35,431 bases of DNA from an uncultured Collinsella sp. (GCA_900542965.1 UQPY01000017.1:1-35431); one strand, 5' to 3'; shown: positions 1 through 8,070, numbered from the stretch's first letter. The notes: generated by a model not told the origin, from the sequence alone. Translations and numbers: made by a program.

Positions 1-40
1 CGACTAGTCGTCGGCAGCGTCAGATGTGTATAAGAGACAG
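1..40 (+). other. Nextera sequencing adapter (artefact)
   Basis: Positions 8-40 match the 33-nt Illumina Nextera Read 1 transposase adapter, ending in the mosaic end AGATGTGTATAAGAGACAG. Positions 1-7 (CGACTAG) are the last seven bases of an 8-nt i5 index that is complete at the right end. This is library DNA, not genome. Reading frames crossing it give artefact peptides such as MCIRDS on the plus strand and LYTSDAADD on the minus strand. Confidence 0.98.
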
Positions 41-42
41 TC

Positions 43-393
43 TATGTGGCGCGCGACCCGCACGAGAAGGCCATGCAACGTGCGCTCATCCAGTATCGCA
101 AGCCCGAGAACTACAAGCTCGTGCGCGAGGCGCTGGAAAAAGCCGGCCGCCGCGATCTGATTGGCTACACCAAGCATTGCCTGATTCGTCCCGTGCCGCC
201 GCGCCCGGGCGAGACATCTGCCAACGGCGGGCATGGAACCGGCAAGAAGGGCGGCAAGCCGCACGGTGGCGCCGGCAAGGGGCCCAAGGGTAGCAAGGGG
301 CACAGCGGCATGTCGCGCGCACAGAACACTGCCGGTCGCAATCGCGCAGCCCAGGGGCGTCAGGGCGCCAACGGAGGCGGACGCCGCAACTAG
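43..393 (+). CDS. YgiQ family radical SAM protein, C-terminal fragment
   Basis: Only the C-terminal 116 codons remain, because the gene is cut by the adapter at position 40. The frame opens with YVARDPHEKAMQRAL and continues with QYRKPENYKLVREAL and DLIGYTKHCLI, a block I recognise as the conserved end of YgiQ (UPF0313) radical SAM proteins. The radical SAM CxxxCxxC core lies outside the window. The last 60 or so residues are a low-complexity basic tail rich in Gly, Lys, Arg and Asn, as is usual at YgiQ C-termini. The TAG stop (391-393) shares bases with the TAG of the convergent protease gene, so the two transcripts must overlap. The family's molecular role is poorly established. No start or RBS is visible. 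Confidence 0.85.
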   Translation, partial: YVARDPHEKAMQRALIQYRKPENYKLVREALEKAGRRDLIGYTKHCLIRPVPPRPGETSANGGHGTGKKGGKPHGGAGKGPKGSKGHSGMSRAQNTAGRNRAAQGRQGANGGGRRN

Positions 394-1301
394 GGCAGCG
401 GTGCGCTCGCTGCATCCACCCCACACGCGTGGCGCAGCGAACGCATTGCCTCAACGAGGATGACGCCGGCGATAGCGACCGTAATTGCCACATCGAGCGG
501 CGTGTTCACAAACCAGAGCAACGTCATGAGATACGACCCGGCATTAAAGGCAAAGTGCAGCAGGATCGTGTAGCGGAGCTTTCCGGTCGTCACGAGCACC
601 CAACCAAAGATGAGGCCGGCGGCACCCGCGTAGCAACCCTGCACCCAATTCATGTGCATAAAACCGAAGATTGCCGCCTGCAGCACAATCGCCGCGGCGA
701 TACCCCACGTGCTTGGGGCCGCCCAGGGCACCATGGCTCCGTCCTGCGCGCTCGCACGACGCCGGCGCTTCCAAAGTGGGCGGCACTGCGGATTAAACGC
801 TCGGAGCGAAAACTCAAAAATAATGCCGCGCACCAGCAGCTCTTCACAAAATGGGGCACCGAGCACCGTAGTCAGGACGGCGAGATAGCTGGTGTCGCCC
901 ATGCCTGTTTCCTCGACAAGCTCGCTGTAGTCGGCCGCGGCCTCGGGCAACAGCGACAGCACGGCGTCGGTCACGTAGCCAACAACCACCTGCAGGGCCA
1001 GGCCAATCACGATAACGCAGGCGATGCGCTTCCACGCCCCACGCGCTCCCCCGCCGAGCGGATGCTCGCTTTGCCGGCGTGCCATAAACGAACGCGGCCA
1101 CAGATAACGCCACCACAGTAGCGCCATCAAAAACGATGCCGTCTGCGCGACGGCCTGAAGCAATTGAATGTCGAGGTCATCGATCGAAAAACCCATGAAC
1201 ACTGACGCGACGCCCAGAGCGGAAAACAAAACCACGCTCAGGGCAATATCGGCAGCGACGACGCCAAAACAGGCAAGCGCCCAAATCATCGCATTGAGCA
1301 T
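390..1301 (-). CDS. CPBP family intramembrane glutamic protease
   Basis: This is a 303-residue polytopic membrane protein with the three hallmark motifs of CPBP (CAAX protease and bacteriocin-processing, formerly Abi) proteins. They are EELLVRG (EExxxR), FGFMHMN (FxxxH) and HFAFNAG (HxxxN), each in a hydrophobic segment near the C-terminal half. Known members are intramembrane proteases for prenyl-protein processing, bacteriocin self-immunity or regulation; the substrate here is unknown. A basic loop (KRRRRAS) follows the first motif. The start at 1301 is chosen for its strong GGAGGAGG about 5 nt upstream. An alternative ATG at 1328 overlaps the TGA of the upstream antitoxin gene as ATGA but has no better RBS. 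Either way the gene is closely linked to relB and probably co-transcribed with it. Confidence 0.88.
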   Translation of the reverse strand: MLNAMIWALACFGVVAADIALSVVLFSALGVASVFMGFSIDDLDIQLLQAVAQTASFLMALLWWRYLWPRSFMARRQSEHPLGGGARGAWKRIACVIVIGLALQVVVGYVTDAVLSLLPEAAADYSELVEETGMGDTSYLAVLTTVLGAPFCEELLVRGIIFEFSLRAFNPQCRPLWKRRRRASAQDGAMVPWAAPSTWGIAAAIVLQAAIFGFMHMNWVQGCYAGAAGLIFGWVLVTTGKLRYTILLHFAFNAGSYLMTLLWFVNTPLDVAITVAIAGVILVEAMRSLRHACGVDAASAPLP

Positions 1302-1324
1302 GCCGACCTCCTCCCGACGACTAG

Positions 1325-1546
1325 TCATTGGGGACGTTCTTCAACGACTAGCTGTTGAGGACACTCTTTGCCAAAGGCCCCGTTGGGCGAGATGTCAAAC
1401 GGAAAGGTGCCGCAGCGATTGAACGCGGCGATAAACATGCGAATGGCGTTGGACGGCGTGGTGCCCACGAGCTGAGTTGCCGCCGCGAAGGCTGCCTTCT
1501 CCTCGGGCAAGACCTTCGCGACTACGGGGGTCATGTGTTCTGCCAT
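1325..1546 (-). CDS. RelB/DinJ-family antitoxin-like protein
   Basis: This 73-residue protein has the RelB/DinJ ribbon-helix-helix pattern: a short beta strand (TPVVAKVLPEEK), then AFAAATQLVGTTPSNAIRMFIAAF, then the typical PFDISPNG segment. RelB/DinJ proteins bind DNA as dimers through the N-terminal strand and neutralise a RelE/YafQ RNase through the C-terminus. No RelE-like gene is adjacent. The next gene downstream is a CPBP protease, so this is an orphan antitoxin, a stand-alone regulator, or half of an unusual pair. The ATG at 1546 is chosen because AAGGAAG lies just upstream; a longer reading to 1621 lacks an RBS. Direct repeats at 1662-1691 in its upstream region suggest autoregulation. 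Confidence 0.8.
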   Translation of the reverse strand: MAEHMTPVVAKVLPEEKAAFAAATQLVGTTPSNAIRMFIAAFNRCGTFPFDISPNGAFGKECPQQLVVEERPQ

Positions 1547-1661
1547 GGCGCTTCCTTTTTGAAACGACGGTAGTGCGGATAGATGCGGGCCACGCGGCTG
1601 GGCGACGGGCTGTGAAGGCAACCCGATTGGCCCGCATCCGGAGTTTGTTTCTGCGGCGTTG

Positions 1662-1691
1662 GTATTACTTGGTATTTCTAAGTATTACCCC
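1662..1691. promoter_or_regulatory. Candidate operator: three 10-bp-spaced direct repeats
   Basis: GTATTAC at 1662, GTATTTC at 1672 and GTATTAC at 1682 sit exactly 10 bp apart, on one face of the helix. An inverted GAATAC follows at about 1699. The block is about 115 bp upstream of the RelB-like start in an otherwise empty region (1547-1761). Ribbon-helix-helix proteins commonly bind tandem short sites with about one helical turn between them, so an autoregulatory operator is a reasonable inference. I could not place a convincing -35/-10 pair. Confidence 0.45.
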
Positions 1692-1761
1692 GCAGATAGA
1701 ATACCACACCCGACCCCATGGGAACGGAGGAAAACGAATCATTTTGTAGCTGAGTTAGTAT

Positions 1762-3138
1762 TTAGAGCGTGATGATGTCCGAGATATCGAGGGCCTGAGC
1801 GTCGGCGACATCGTGCGTGGCGAGCAGGAGCATGCGGCCGTCGAGCAGGTCGAGCACGACCTCGGCGCATGCGTCGCGTGCGGCGGTATCTAGACCGGTA
1901 AAGGGCTCGTCCAGAATAACGGCGCCGCCCGGGCACAGCAGGACTCGAGCGATCTCGACGCGACGGCGCTGCCCGCCCGAAAGCTCGGCCACGCGAGCAT
2001 GCACGTCGATCCCTGGCACCAGCAGGCGCAGTAATGCCGCGGCGCTCGAAGCATCCACGCGCGCATCGGCGCACACCAACACGTTATCCAGCGCCGAGGC
2101 GGATTCGACCAAGCGTGCATCCTGAAACACCATCGAGCACGGCGCGGACTCCCCCGCCGCTAGCGCAAGCAGCGTCGACTTGCCCGCACCCGAAGCACCC
2201 ATCACACAGATACGCCCGCCCGCGGGCACGTTGAGCACCAGACCATCCAGCGCCGGAGCCCAGGGCGCGCGATCGCCCACGGCAAGCGCAAGCTCCGCCG
2301 CAGCGCTATCGCTCGCAGCCCCCGCACGCCCGCGCAGTCCATGCCCATGCGCCCGCACGGCCGCGCGCCACGCCACGGGTCCCGAAACCCGCAGAAGCCA
2401 CACCAGCACGCGCTCACACGCCCACGAGGCGGCAACGACCAGCACGGTCCACGCCAGCAGATCAGCCGTCTCAATCAAAAGCTTTGCCTGATAGATGCGC
2501 TCGCCCACGGTGCCCACCGCCATGCCGATCAGTTCCGCCGCCACGCCGGCCTTCCAGCTCATGCCGATCACGGCCCGGGCGCACGAAAGCGCAAACGGCA
2601 GGACTTCGCGCCAGGTGTGGGCGCAAAACAGGCGCCAGCCGCGCACGCCATGCAGACGGAACATCTGCTCCAGCGGTTTATTCACCTGAGCCAGCCCCTC
2701 GGCCAGCGAAAAATACACGCCCGGCAGCGCCATCAAAAAGACCGCGGCGATGCTCACGCGCGCCGATCCCAGCCAAATGAGCAGCAGGACCACCACGCAG
2801 GCAACCGGCGTCGCCTTGACAAACGACAGCGCCGGCGCCACCAGGCGGGCAAACGCACGCGAACGTGACGAAATCCCGGCCAGCACGCCACCACACACCG
2901 CGGCAAGCGCCAGCCCGCCCAATATCCGCGCGCCCGAGCCCGCCAAAATCGCCCAGGTACCGCCATCGCACACCAGGCGCAGCAGCGCCAAGGCAACAGC
3001 ACCCGGCCCCGGCAAGATCAGTGGCTGCGCCACCAGCGCCGCCGCGAAGACCCACACGGCAAGCCAAAAGGCGGCGACGGCACCTGCTGCCGCCACCGCC
3101 TTCATACGCTCTGTCATTTGTCGAGCAAACACACGCAC
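1762..3138 (-). CDS. Fused ABC transporter permease and ATPase (SsuC-SsuB / TauC-TauB type)
   Basis: This 458-residue fusion carries both importer functions. Residues 1-255 form a binding-protein-dependent permease with about six membrane segments and an EAA-like loop (WKAGVAAELIG, around 196-206). Residues 280-458 form a compact nucleotide-binding domain with Walker A GASGAGKST (314-322), Q-loop VFQD (337-340), signature LSGGQ (386-390), Walker B VILDEP (407-412) and H-loop THD (441-443). SsuB-type ATPases are usually about 250 residues, so this domain of about 180 is short but keeps every catalytic motif. Permease and ATPase are normally separate polypeptides. The GTG start at 3138 has GGAG 6 nt upstream, 3 nt after the binding-protein stop. 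The gene is last in the hydrogenase operon. Relatives move sulfonates, taurine, nitrate or thiamine precursors; the substrate here is unknown. Confidence 0.88.
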   Translation of the reverse strand: MRVFARQMTERMKAVAAAGAVAAFWLAVWVFAAALVAQPLILPGPGAVALALLRLVCDGGTWAILAGSGARILGGLALAAVCGGVLAGISSRSRAFARLVAPALSFVKATPVACVVVLLLIWLGSARVSIAAVFLMALPGVYFSLAEGLAQVNKPLEQMFRLHGVRGWRLFCAHTWREVLPFALSCARAVIGMSWKAGVAAELIGMAVGTVGERIYQAKLLIETADLLAWTVLVVAASWACERVLVWLLRVSGPVAWRAAVRAHGHGLRGRAGAASDSAAAELALAVGDRAPWAPALDGLVLNVPAGGRICVMGASGAGKSTLLALAAGESAPCSMVFQDARLVESASALDNVLVCADARVDASSAAALLRLLVPGIDVHARVAELSGGQRRRVEIARVLLCPGGAVILDEPFTGLDTAARDACAEVVLDLLDGRMLLLATHDVADAQALDISDIITL

Positions 3139-3141
3139 GGG

Positions 3142-4197
3142 CTACTCCATGTAGTAGAAATCGTCAGCCGGAAGTTTACCACCCACGGCGCTCGCGTCCG
3201 CGTCGGCCAGCACCTGCAGATACCCACTAAGTGCCGCCTTCATATCCTTGCCCGTCTGGCACACGAGCATGCACCCGGGAATCGCCTTCTCGGCGATCTT
3301 GGCGTTGTCCACGATGCCGGCATCGACCACGGCCTGCGCCCAGTCTGCCGGCGCCGCATTGACAGCCTTAACGCTCGCCGCATGGCAGCTCAAGAACTCC
3401 GCCACGGCCTCGGGATGTTCCTCGGCAAACGCGCGGCGCACCACGGTCACGCCCGTCAGCAGGCGCGAACCCGTGTCACCCGCCAGCTCATCCCACACAT
3501 CGGTCAGACTTACCGGAGCTGACAGCTTGCCCTCGCTCTTGGCGATGGCAGCGGTCTTGAACGGCTCGGGCAGCACGCCCACGGCGGACGGGTCGGCAAG
3601 CAGGGCCGACAGCACCTCGGTGGGCTCGCTCTTAAACTCAAGCGCCACCTGGCCGGTCAGGCTCGCGCGCTCCAGCAGGTAGTTCATGACGTACTCCGGC
3701 GTGGCGCCCTTGCCCGTCATGTAGACGGTGCGACCCGCCAGGTCACCAAACGAGGTCACGTCCGCGTCGCCCGTCACAACGTTCAGCACGCCCAACGTGT
3801 TGATGTCGATGACCTGCACCGCGCCCTCGGTCTTGTTGTAGAGCACGCTCGCCACGTTGGCTGGCACCAGGGCAATGTCGATATCGCCCTGAATGACCTT
3901 GGGCACAATCTCGTCGGCGGCGGTGTTGATCGCAAAGTCGAACTCATTGTCCGTCTCGCCATCGGCCGCCCGGTCCATAAACTGCACCAGACCAATCGAG
4001 GTCGGCCCCTTGAGCGAGGCGACGTGCACCTCGACCGGCTCTGCAGCAGCACCGGCGCCGTCTGTGGCAGCCGAGCCCGCGGCGGACCCGGCACCGGCAG
4101 CCCCGCCGCCACAGCCAGCCAGTGCGAGCGACAACGCGCCCGCAGCGAGCGCCGAGGCAAACCCCCGGCGCGACAGCTCAACATCAAACGCGCGCAT
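3142..4197 (-). CDS. ABC transporter substrate-binding lipoprotein (SsuA/NMT1-like)
   Basis: This 351-residue protein has a lipoprotein signal: basic start, SRRGF twin-arginine-like motif (9-13), hydrophobic run and lipobox LAGC with Cys29. A Gly/Ala/Ser linker follows. The mature part (VASLKGPTSIGLVQFM, then DEIVPKVIQGDIDIALVPANVA, then LTGVTVVRRAFAEEHPEAVAEFL) resembles the SsuA/TauA/NMT1 family, which captures small anionic or aromatic solutes outside the membrane. It presumably feeds the fused permease-ATPase 3 nt downstream. The ATG at 4197 lies 2 nt after the hydrogenase stop, with GAGGGGG about 10 nt upstream; a GTG at 4206 would sit too close to that RBS. Ligand specificity cannot be read from the sequence. 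Confidence 0.88.
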   Translation of the reverse strand: MRAFDVELSRRGFASALAAGALSLALAGCGGGAAGAGSAAGSAATDGAGAAAEPVEVHVASLKGPTSIGLVQFMDRAADGETDNEFDFAINTAADEIVPKVIQGDIDIALVPANVASVLYNKTEGAVQVIDINTLGVLNVVTGDADVTSFGDLAGRTVYMTGKGATPEYVMNYLLERASLTGQVALEFKSEPTEVLSALLADPSAVGVLPEPFKTAAIAKSEGKLSAPVSLTDVWDELAGDTGSRLLTGVTVVRRAFAEEHPEAVAEFLSCHAASVKAVNAAPADWAQAVVDAGIVDNAKIAEKAIPGCMLVCQTGKDMKAALSGYLQVLADADASAVGGKLPADDFYYME

Positions 4198-4199
4198 CG

Positions 4200-6011
4200 C
4201 TAGCACGCCCCCTCATTGGGCATCGACCAGGCGTGATGGTCGGTATGCAACAGCTCCTCGGCCAGCGGTGAGAGCGGCGCGCCCAAAAACTCGCTGTAGC
4301 ACGCCTGAACATCGGGATTCTCGTGCGAGAAGCGAATGTCCGCCTTCGCATCCAGGCCCCACAGCACCTGGCCGCGCTCGGCTGCCAGCTCGCAACCGTC
4401 GTGGATGGGCTGACCGCCGCCACCGACGCAACCGCCTGGGCATGCCATAACCTCAACGAAGTCATAGCTCACGCGGCCGTCGCGAATCGCGTCGAGCAGG
4501 CGGGCGGCGTTGCCCAACCCGTGCGCCACGGCGACGCGCACCTTGGTGCCATCGATATCGGCCACAGCTTCCTTCCAGCCGTCGAGTCCGCGCACGTCGG
4601 TAAAGAAATCCGCATCCGGGTTCTTGCCCGTCACCAGGTAATAGGCCGAGCGCACGGCAGCCTCCATCACGCCGCCCGTGGCGCCAAAGATCACGCCCGC
4701 GCCCGTGCCAAAACCCAGCGGCGTATCGAGCGGCTCCTCGACCAGCGTGTCCACGCTCACGTGGCTCGCGCGGATCATGCGCACCATCTCGCGCACCGTC
4801 AGTGCAACGTCCACATCGGGCGCGCCGCCCTCGCCCACCATGCTCGGCAGCGCGCACTCGGCCTTCTTGGCCGTGCACGGCATAACGGACACCACGAACA
4901 GGCGCTCGGGCTCCACGCCCAGCACCTTGGCGTAGTAGGTCTTGGCAATAGCGCCGAACATCTGCTGCGGCGACTTGGACGTGGACAGGCTGTCGACAAA
5001 CTCCGGATAGCGTGCCTTCACAAAGCGCACCCAACCCGGGCAGCAGCTCGTAAACATGGGCCAGCCGCGGCTGTCGCTCTCGCCCTTGGCGGCCTTGCCC
5101 AGACGCTCGAGCAGCTCGGAGCCCTCCTCCATAATGGTGAGGTCGGCCGAGAAATCGGTATCGAACACGTACTCAAAGCCCACGCGGCGCAGCGCGCAAG
5201 CCAGACGCTCAACGGTTGCCTCCTCGCGCGAAATGCCGAGTTCCTCGCCCCAGGCGCTGCGCACGGCAGGCGCGATCTGCACCAGCACGATCTTGTCGGG
5301 ATTAGCGAGCGCGTCAAACACGGTCTCGGTATCGTCGCGCTCGCGCAGTGCGCCCGTCGGACAATGCGTAATGCACTGGCCGCACGCGACGCAATCGGTC
5401 TTGTCGATCGGCGCACGCCCGCGGGTACCCACGGCGGTATGCGTGGCGCGGTTGGTCAGGTCCCAAATCCCTAGGCCCTGCACGCTCTCGCACACCTTGA
5501 TGCAGCGCATGCATTTAATGCACTTGTCGTTTTCGCGGATGATGGGAAAATCGAAATCCCAGCCCTCGCCCGCCAAATGCCTTTGATACGGCAGATAGAA
5601 AATGCCCAGGTCGTTGGCGATGGTCTGCAGGTTGCAGTTACCGCTGCGCACGCAGCTCGTGCACTGCGAGTCGTGCTGGGACAGCAGCAGCTGCACGTTG
5701 GTGCGACGAGCCTCGCGGGCCTTGGGGCTGTTGGTGTGGACCACCATGCCGTCGAGCACGTAGTTGTTGCAGGCGGCAACCAGCTGGTCGCAGCCCTCAA
5801 CCTCGACCACGCACACGCGGCAGCCGCCGATCTCGTTTAGATCGCGCAGGTAGCACAGGGTGGGAATCTGGATGCCGACGGACTTGGCCGCATCCAGGAT
5901 CGTGGTGTGCTCGGGCACCACGACTTCGCAGTTATCGATAATGAGCCTGACCATGTTGTGCGCTCCGTTTTCGCTGTTGTCGCCGGCGGTGGTTTTGTTG
6001 AACTCTACCAT
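4200..6011 (-). CDS. [FeFe]-hydrogenase catalytic subunit
   Basis: This 603-residue enzyme catalyses reversible 2H+ + 2e- to H2. The N-terminal [2Fe-2S] domain has C53, C64, C67 and C81. A His-Cys cluster motif follows (HDSQC...C...C, 113-126), then two [4Fe-4S] ferredoxin motifs (CIKCMRCIKVC, 164-174; CVACGQCITHC, 207-217). The H-cluster domain has all three signatures: TSCCPGW (321-327), MPCTAKKAE (377-385) and MACPGGCVGGGGQP (522-535). A small-subunit-like tail is fused at the C-terminus. There is no signal peptide, so it is cytoplasmic. The ATG at 6011 has a GGAGG RBS and overlaps the upstream gene by 7 nt (ATGGTAG), implying coupling. The NuoF-tail/GltD-like partner fits the glutamate-synthase-linked class (HydDB group A2), an assignment I make from gene context. 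No HydE, HydF or HydG maturase is in the window. Confidence 0.96.
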   Translation of the reverse strand: MVEFNKTTAGDNSENGAHNMVRLIIDNCEVVVPEHTTILDAAKSVGIQIPTLCYLRDLNEIGGCRVCVVEVEGCDQLVAACNNYVLDGMVVHTNSPKAREARRTNVQLLLSQHDSQCTSCVRSGNCNLQTIANDLGIFYLPYQRHLAGEGWDFDFPIIRENDKCIKCMRCIKVCESVQGLGIWDLTNRATHTAVGTRGRAPIDKTDCVACGQCITHCPTGALRERDDTETVFDALANPDKIVLVQIAPAVRSAWGEELGISREEATVERLACALRRVGFEYVFDTDFSADLTIMEEGSELLERLGKAAKGESDSRGWPMFTSCCPGWVRFVKARYPEFVDSLSTSKSPQQMFGAIAKTYYAKVLGVEPERLFVVSVMPCTAKKAECALPSMVGEGGAPDVDVALTVREMVRMIRASHVSVDTLVEEPLDTPLGFGTGAGVIFGATGGVMEAAVRSAYYLVTGKNPDADFFTDVRGLDGWKEAVADIDGTKVRVAVAHGLGNAARLLDAIRDGRVSYDFVEVMACPGGCVGGGGQPIHDGCELAAERGQVLWGLDAKADIRFSHENPDVQACYSEFLGAPLSPLAEELLHTDHHAWSMPNEGAC

Positions 6012-7837
6012 TCCAGGTTCCTCCCTCCGCGGAACGCGCCAAAGCCAAAGTGGTCGCAACGCAGGCAGCGACTCGCCTCTTGGCGTGCCTCTTCCTCGGT
6101 AAGGCCCTGTTCGACCAGATTCCAATCGTGAATGCGCTCGCCGGCCTCGCGCTCGCCCAGCTCGCAGCGGCCGCACTCGTGCTTGCCCTTAAACTGAACG
6201 GTCGGCAGCTCCACGTCGAGCTTAATCTTGTGGTCGAAGCCCAGGTAGCGGTCGATATTTGCCGAAGCCACGCGGCCGGCGTTGATGGCACGGATGACAG
6301 TGGCGGGGCCGGTCTGGCAGTCGCCGCCGCTAAAGAGGCCATCGAAGTTGGGCACGGCGCCGTCCGAATCGGTGACGACGCGACCCCACTTGCAGGCGAT
6401 GCCCATGTCCTCAAACGACTTGGAGTCAATGTCCTGACCAATGGCCACGAACACGCGCTCGCAAGGAATGACCTGCTCGGGTGTGGCGGCGGCACGCGGG
6501 GCCGGGCGCCCGCGGCGGGGCTCGCCGATAATCTGCGGCTGCACGCGCAGGCCGCTCACGCGACCGTCCTCGCCCGTCTCGATGGCGAGCGGGGCCGTGA
6601 GCTCCAGCACCTCGCAGCCCTCGGCCTGGGCACCGGCGATCTCGGCGTCCTGGGCTGTCATATCGCAGATGCGGCGGCGGTAGACGATGCTCACCTTTTC
6701 GGCTCCGCAACGCACGGCAGAGCGTGCCACGTCCATGGCCACGTTGCCGCCGCCGATGACGCACACGCGCTGTCCGCTCAGGTCGGGCAGCTCGTCGTCA
6801 CCGATGGCGCGCAGCATCTTGACGGCCGACTCCACGCCGGGCGCCTCTTCGCCCGGAAGGCCGAGCTTCTTGTCGCTGTGGGCACCGATGGCCAGGTAGA
6901 CGGCATCGAACTCGTCGCGCAGGCGGGCGAGCTCCTCGCCGTTCACGGAGTGGTCGAGCTCCACGTCGATACCGGCGCTCAAGATCCAGTCGATCTCGGC
7001 CTGCAGGCGCTCGCGCGGCAGACGGTAGCTGGGGATGCCGTAGCGCAGCATGCCGCCCAGGTGGTGGCGCTGCTCAAAAATGGTCACCTTGTGGCCCATC
7101 ACGGCCAGGTAGTAGGCACAGGAAAGGCCGGCCGGGCCGCCGCCGATCACGGCGACGCGCTTACCGGTGTTGTCGGCCACGCTGGGCTTGCAATCGTTGA
7201 GGTCGCTGTGCTCAACGGCAAAACGCTTGAGGGCGAGGATGTTCATGGGGTCATCGACCATGCCACGACGGCAGTGCATCTCGCAGGGATGCTCGCACAC
7301 CAGGCCGCAAACGAGCGGCAGCGGGTTGTTCTTGCGGATGACCTTGACGGCGTCGGCATAGCGGCCGGCCTCGACGAGCGAAATGTACCCGGGAATATCG
7401 ACGTGCGCCGGGCAGCCCGAGACGCACGGGACGCGGGCATCGCGGTCAAAGCCACAGGAGTGCTCGCGGATGTGGTGCTCAAAATCGTCACGAAAACCGC
7501 GGATAGCCGTAAGCGCCATGGCGCCGGCCTCGTAGCCGATGGCGCAATCGCTCGAAAGATAGATGGTGCGGGCGGTGCGCTCGATCAGATTGAGCGTGGA
7601 CTCGTCGGCGCGGCCCTCGAGCACATCGGCGAGCAGGTCGCTCAGCGCGCTCAGGCCCACGCGGCAGGGCGTACACTTGCCGCAGCTCTGGGTAGAGCAC
7701 AGGTTGACGAGCGCCGCCGTAAACTCAACGGGACACGGGGCGAGCGAACTCACCGCCAGACGGCGTCCGAGCGCATCATGCAGGTCGTCCATGACAGCCT
7801 GAGCGTGGCTGCGTTCCATTACATGCAGTCGAGCCAT
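6005..7837 (-). CDS. NuoF-tail/GltD-like FAD- and NAD(P)-binding iron-sulfur protein (hydrogenase partner)
   Basis: This 610-residue electron-transfer protein begins with the C-terminal [4Fe-4S] domain of NuoF (SCGKCTPCR around 51-59, fourth Cys in SSDCAIGYEAG). The NuoF FMN/NADH-binding part is absent. A GltD-like module follows: cysteine clusters CVSGC and CGLVCEHPCEMHC, an FAD motif VIGGGPAGLSCAYYLA, and an NAD(P) motif VIGGGNVAMDVA with VYRR. Two extra CxxC pairs (CGRCE; CLRCD) lie near the C-terminus. The likely role is passing electrons between NAD(P)H and the hydrogenase encoded immediately downstream. The start at 7837 is chosen for GAGAGGGG upstream; an ATG 15 nt earlier has no RBS. 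It is the first gene of the four-gene operon and is paralogous to the true GltD at 26386-27867. Confidence 0.9.
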   Translation of the reverse strand: MARLHVMERSHAQAVMDDLHDALGRRLAVSSLAPCPVEFTAALVNLCSTQSCGKCTPCRVGLSALSDLLADVLEGRADESTLNLIERTARTIYLSSDCAIGYEAGAMALTAIRGFRDDFEHHIREHSCGFDRDARVPCVSGCPAHVDIPGYISLVEAGRYADAVKVIRKNNPLPLVCGLVCEHPCEMHCRRGMVDDPMNILALKRFAVEHSDLNDCKPSVADNTGKRVAVIGGGPAGLSCAYYLAVMGHKVTIFEQRHHLGGMLRYGIPSYRLPRERLQAEIDWILSAGIDVELDHSVNGEELARLRDEFDAVYLAIGAHSDKKLGLPGEEAPGVESAVKMLRAIGDDELPDLSGQRVCVIGGGNVAMDVARSAVRCGAEKVSIVYRRRICDMTAQDAEIAGAQAEGCEVLELTAPLAIETGEDGRVSGLRVQPQIIGEPRRGRPAPRAAATPEQVIPCERVFVAIGQDIDSKSFEDMGIACKWGRVVTDSDGAVPNFDGLFSGGDCQTGPATVIRAINAGRVASANIDRYLGFDHKIKLDVELPTVQFKGKHECGRCELGEREAGERIHDWNLVEQGLTEEEARQEASRCLRCDHFGFGAFRGGRNLEW

Positions 7838-8021
7838 AAGATCCCCTCTCATGCGGCAGCCCGGAGGCGAGGCCGGGCGAAATTGCTACACGCACAACAC
7901 TGACCTAAAAAGTTGTTAGGTCTCCACATAGTTCGGCAGGCGGTATAAAATGTCACCCTCAGCGGTGAAAAAGAACATTACCGCAGATAAATGCCATATT
8001 CGATAAACGCGTTACCCACAA
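7838..8021 (-). promoter_or_regulatory. Upstream region of the hydrogenase operon with two dyads
   Basis: This non-coding stretch probably holds the hydrogenase operon promoter. It contains a perfect dyad GACCTAA-N7-TTAGGTC (7902-7922) and a smaller one, TCACC-N6-GGTGA (7953-7968). Both are candidate repressor sites for a redox- or metal-responsive regulator. On the minus strand a GTGACA hexamer lies near 7950, but no convincing -10 follows at the right distance, so I do not place the promoter precisely. Confidence 0.4.
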
Positions 8022-8070
8022 TGCGGCACTTAGGGACGTTCCTTTTCTGCCGGCACCCGGGGACACTCCT
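8022..8070. repeat. Dispersed intergenic repeat (GGGACGTTCCTTTT family), copy 1
   Basis: The segment containing GGCACTTAGGGACGTTCC, then TTTT and TGCCGGCA, is nearly identical to 26303-26334, and an outer GGGGACACTCC matches, inverted, the outer GGAGTGTCCCC near 26264. Its TGCGGCA and TGCCGGCA ends form an imperfect stem. A shorter relative (GGGGACGTTCTT) lies near 1330. It looks like a small non-autonomous REP-type element; no transposase is nearby. Confidence 0.65.

Noticed and set aside
24..293. A plus-strand frame beginning MCIRDS
   Set aside because: The start lies in the adapter, and the frame is out of register with the YgiQ coding sequence.
4..426. A minus-strand frame of 140 codons ending in adapter
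   Set aside because: Its C-terminus (LYTSDAADD) is translated adapter and the rest is opposite the YgiQ fragment.
6050..7903. A plus-strand open frame opposite the GltD-like flavoprotein
   Set aside because: It is a shadow of a gene with clear cofactor-binding motifs; it has no RBS and no recognisable domain.
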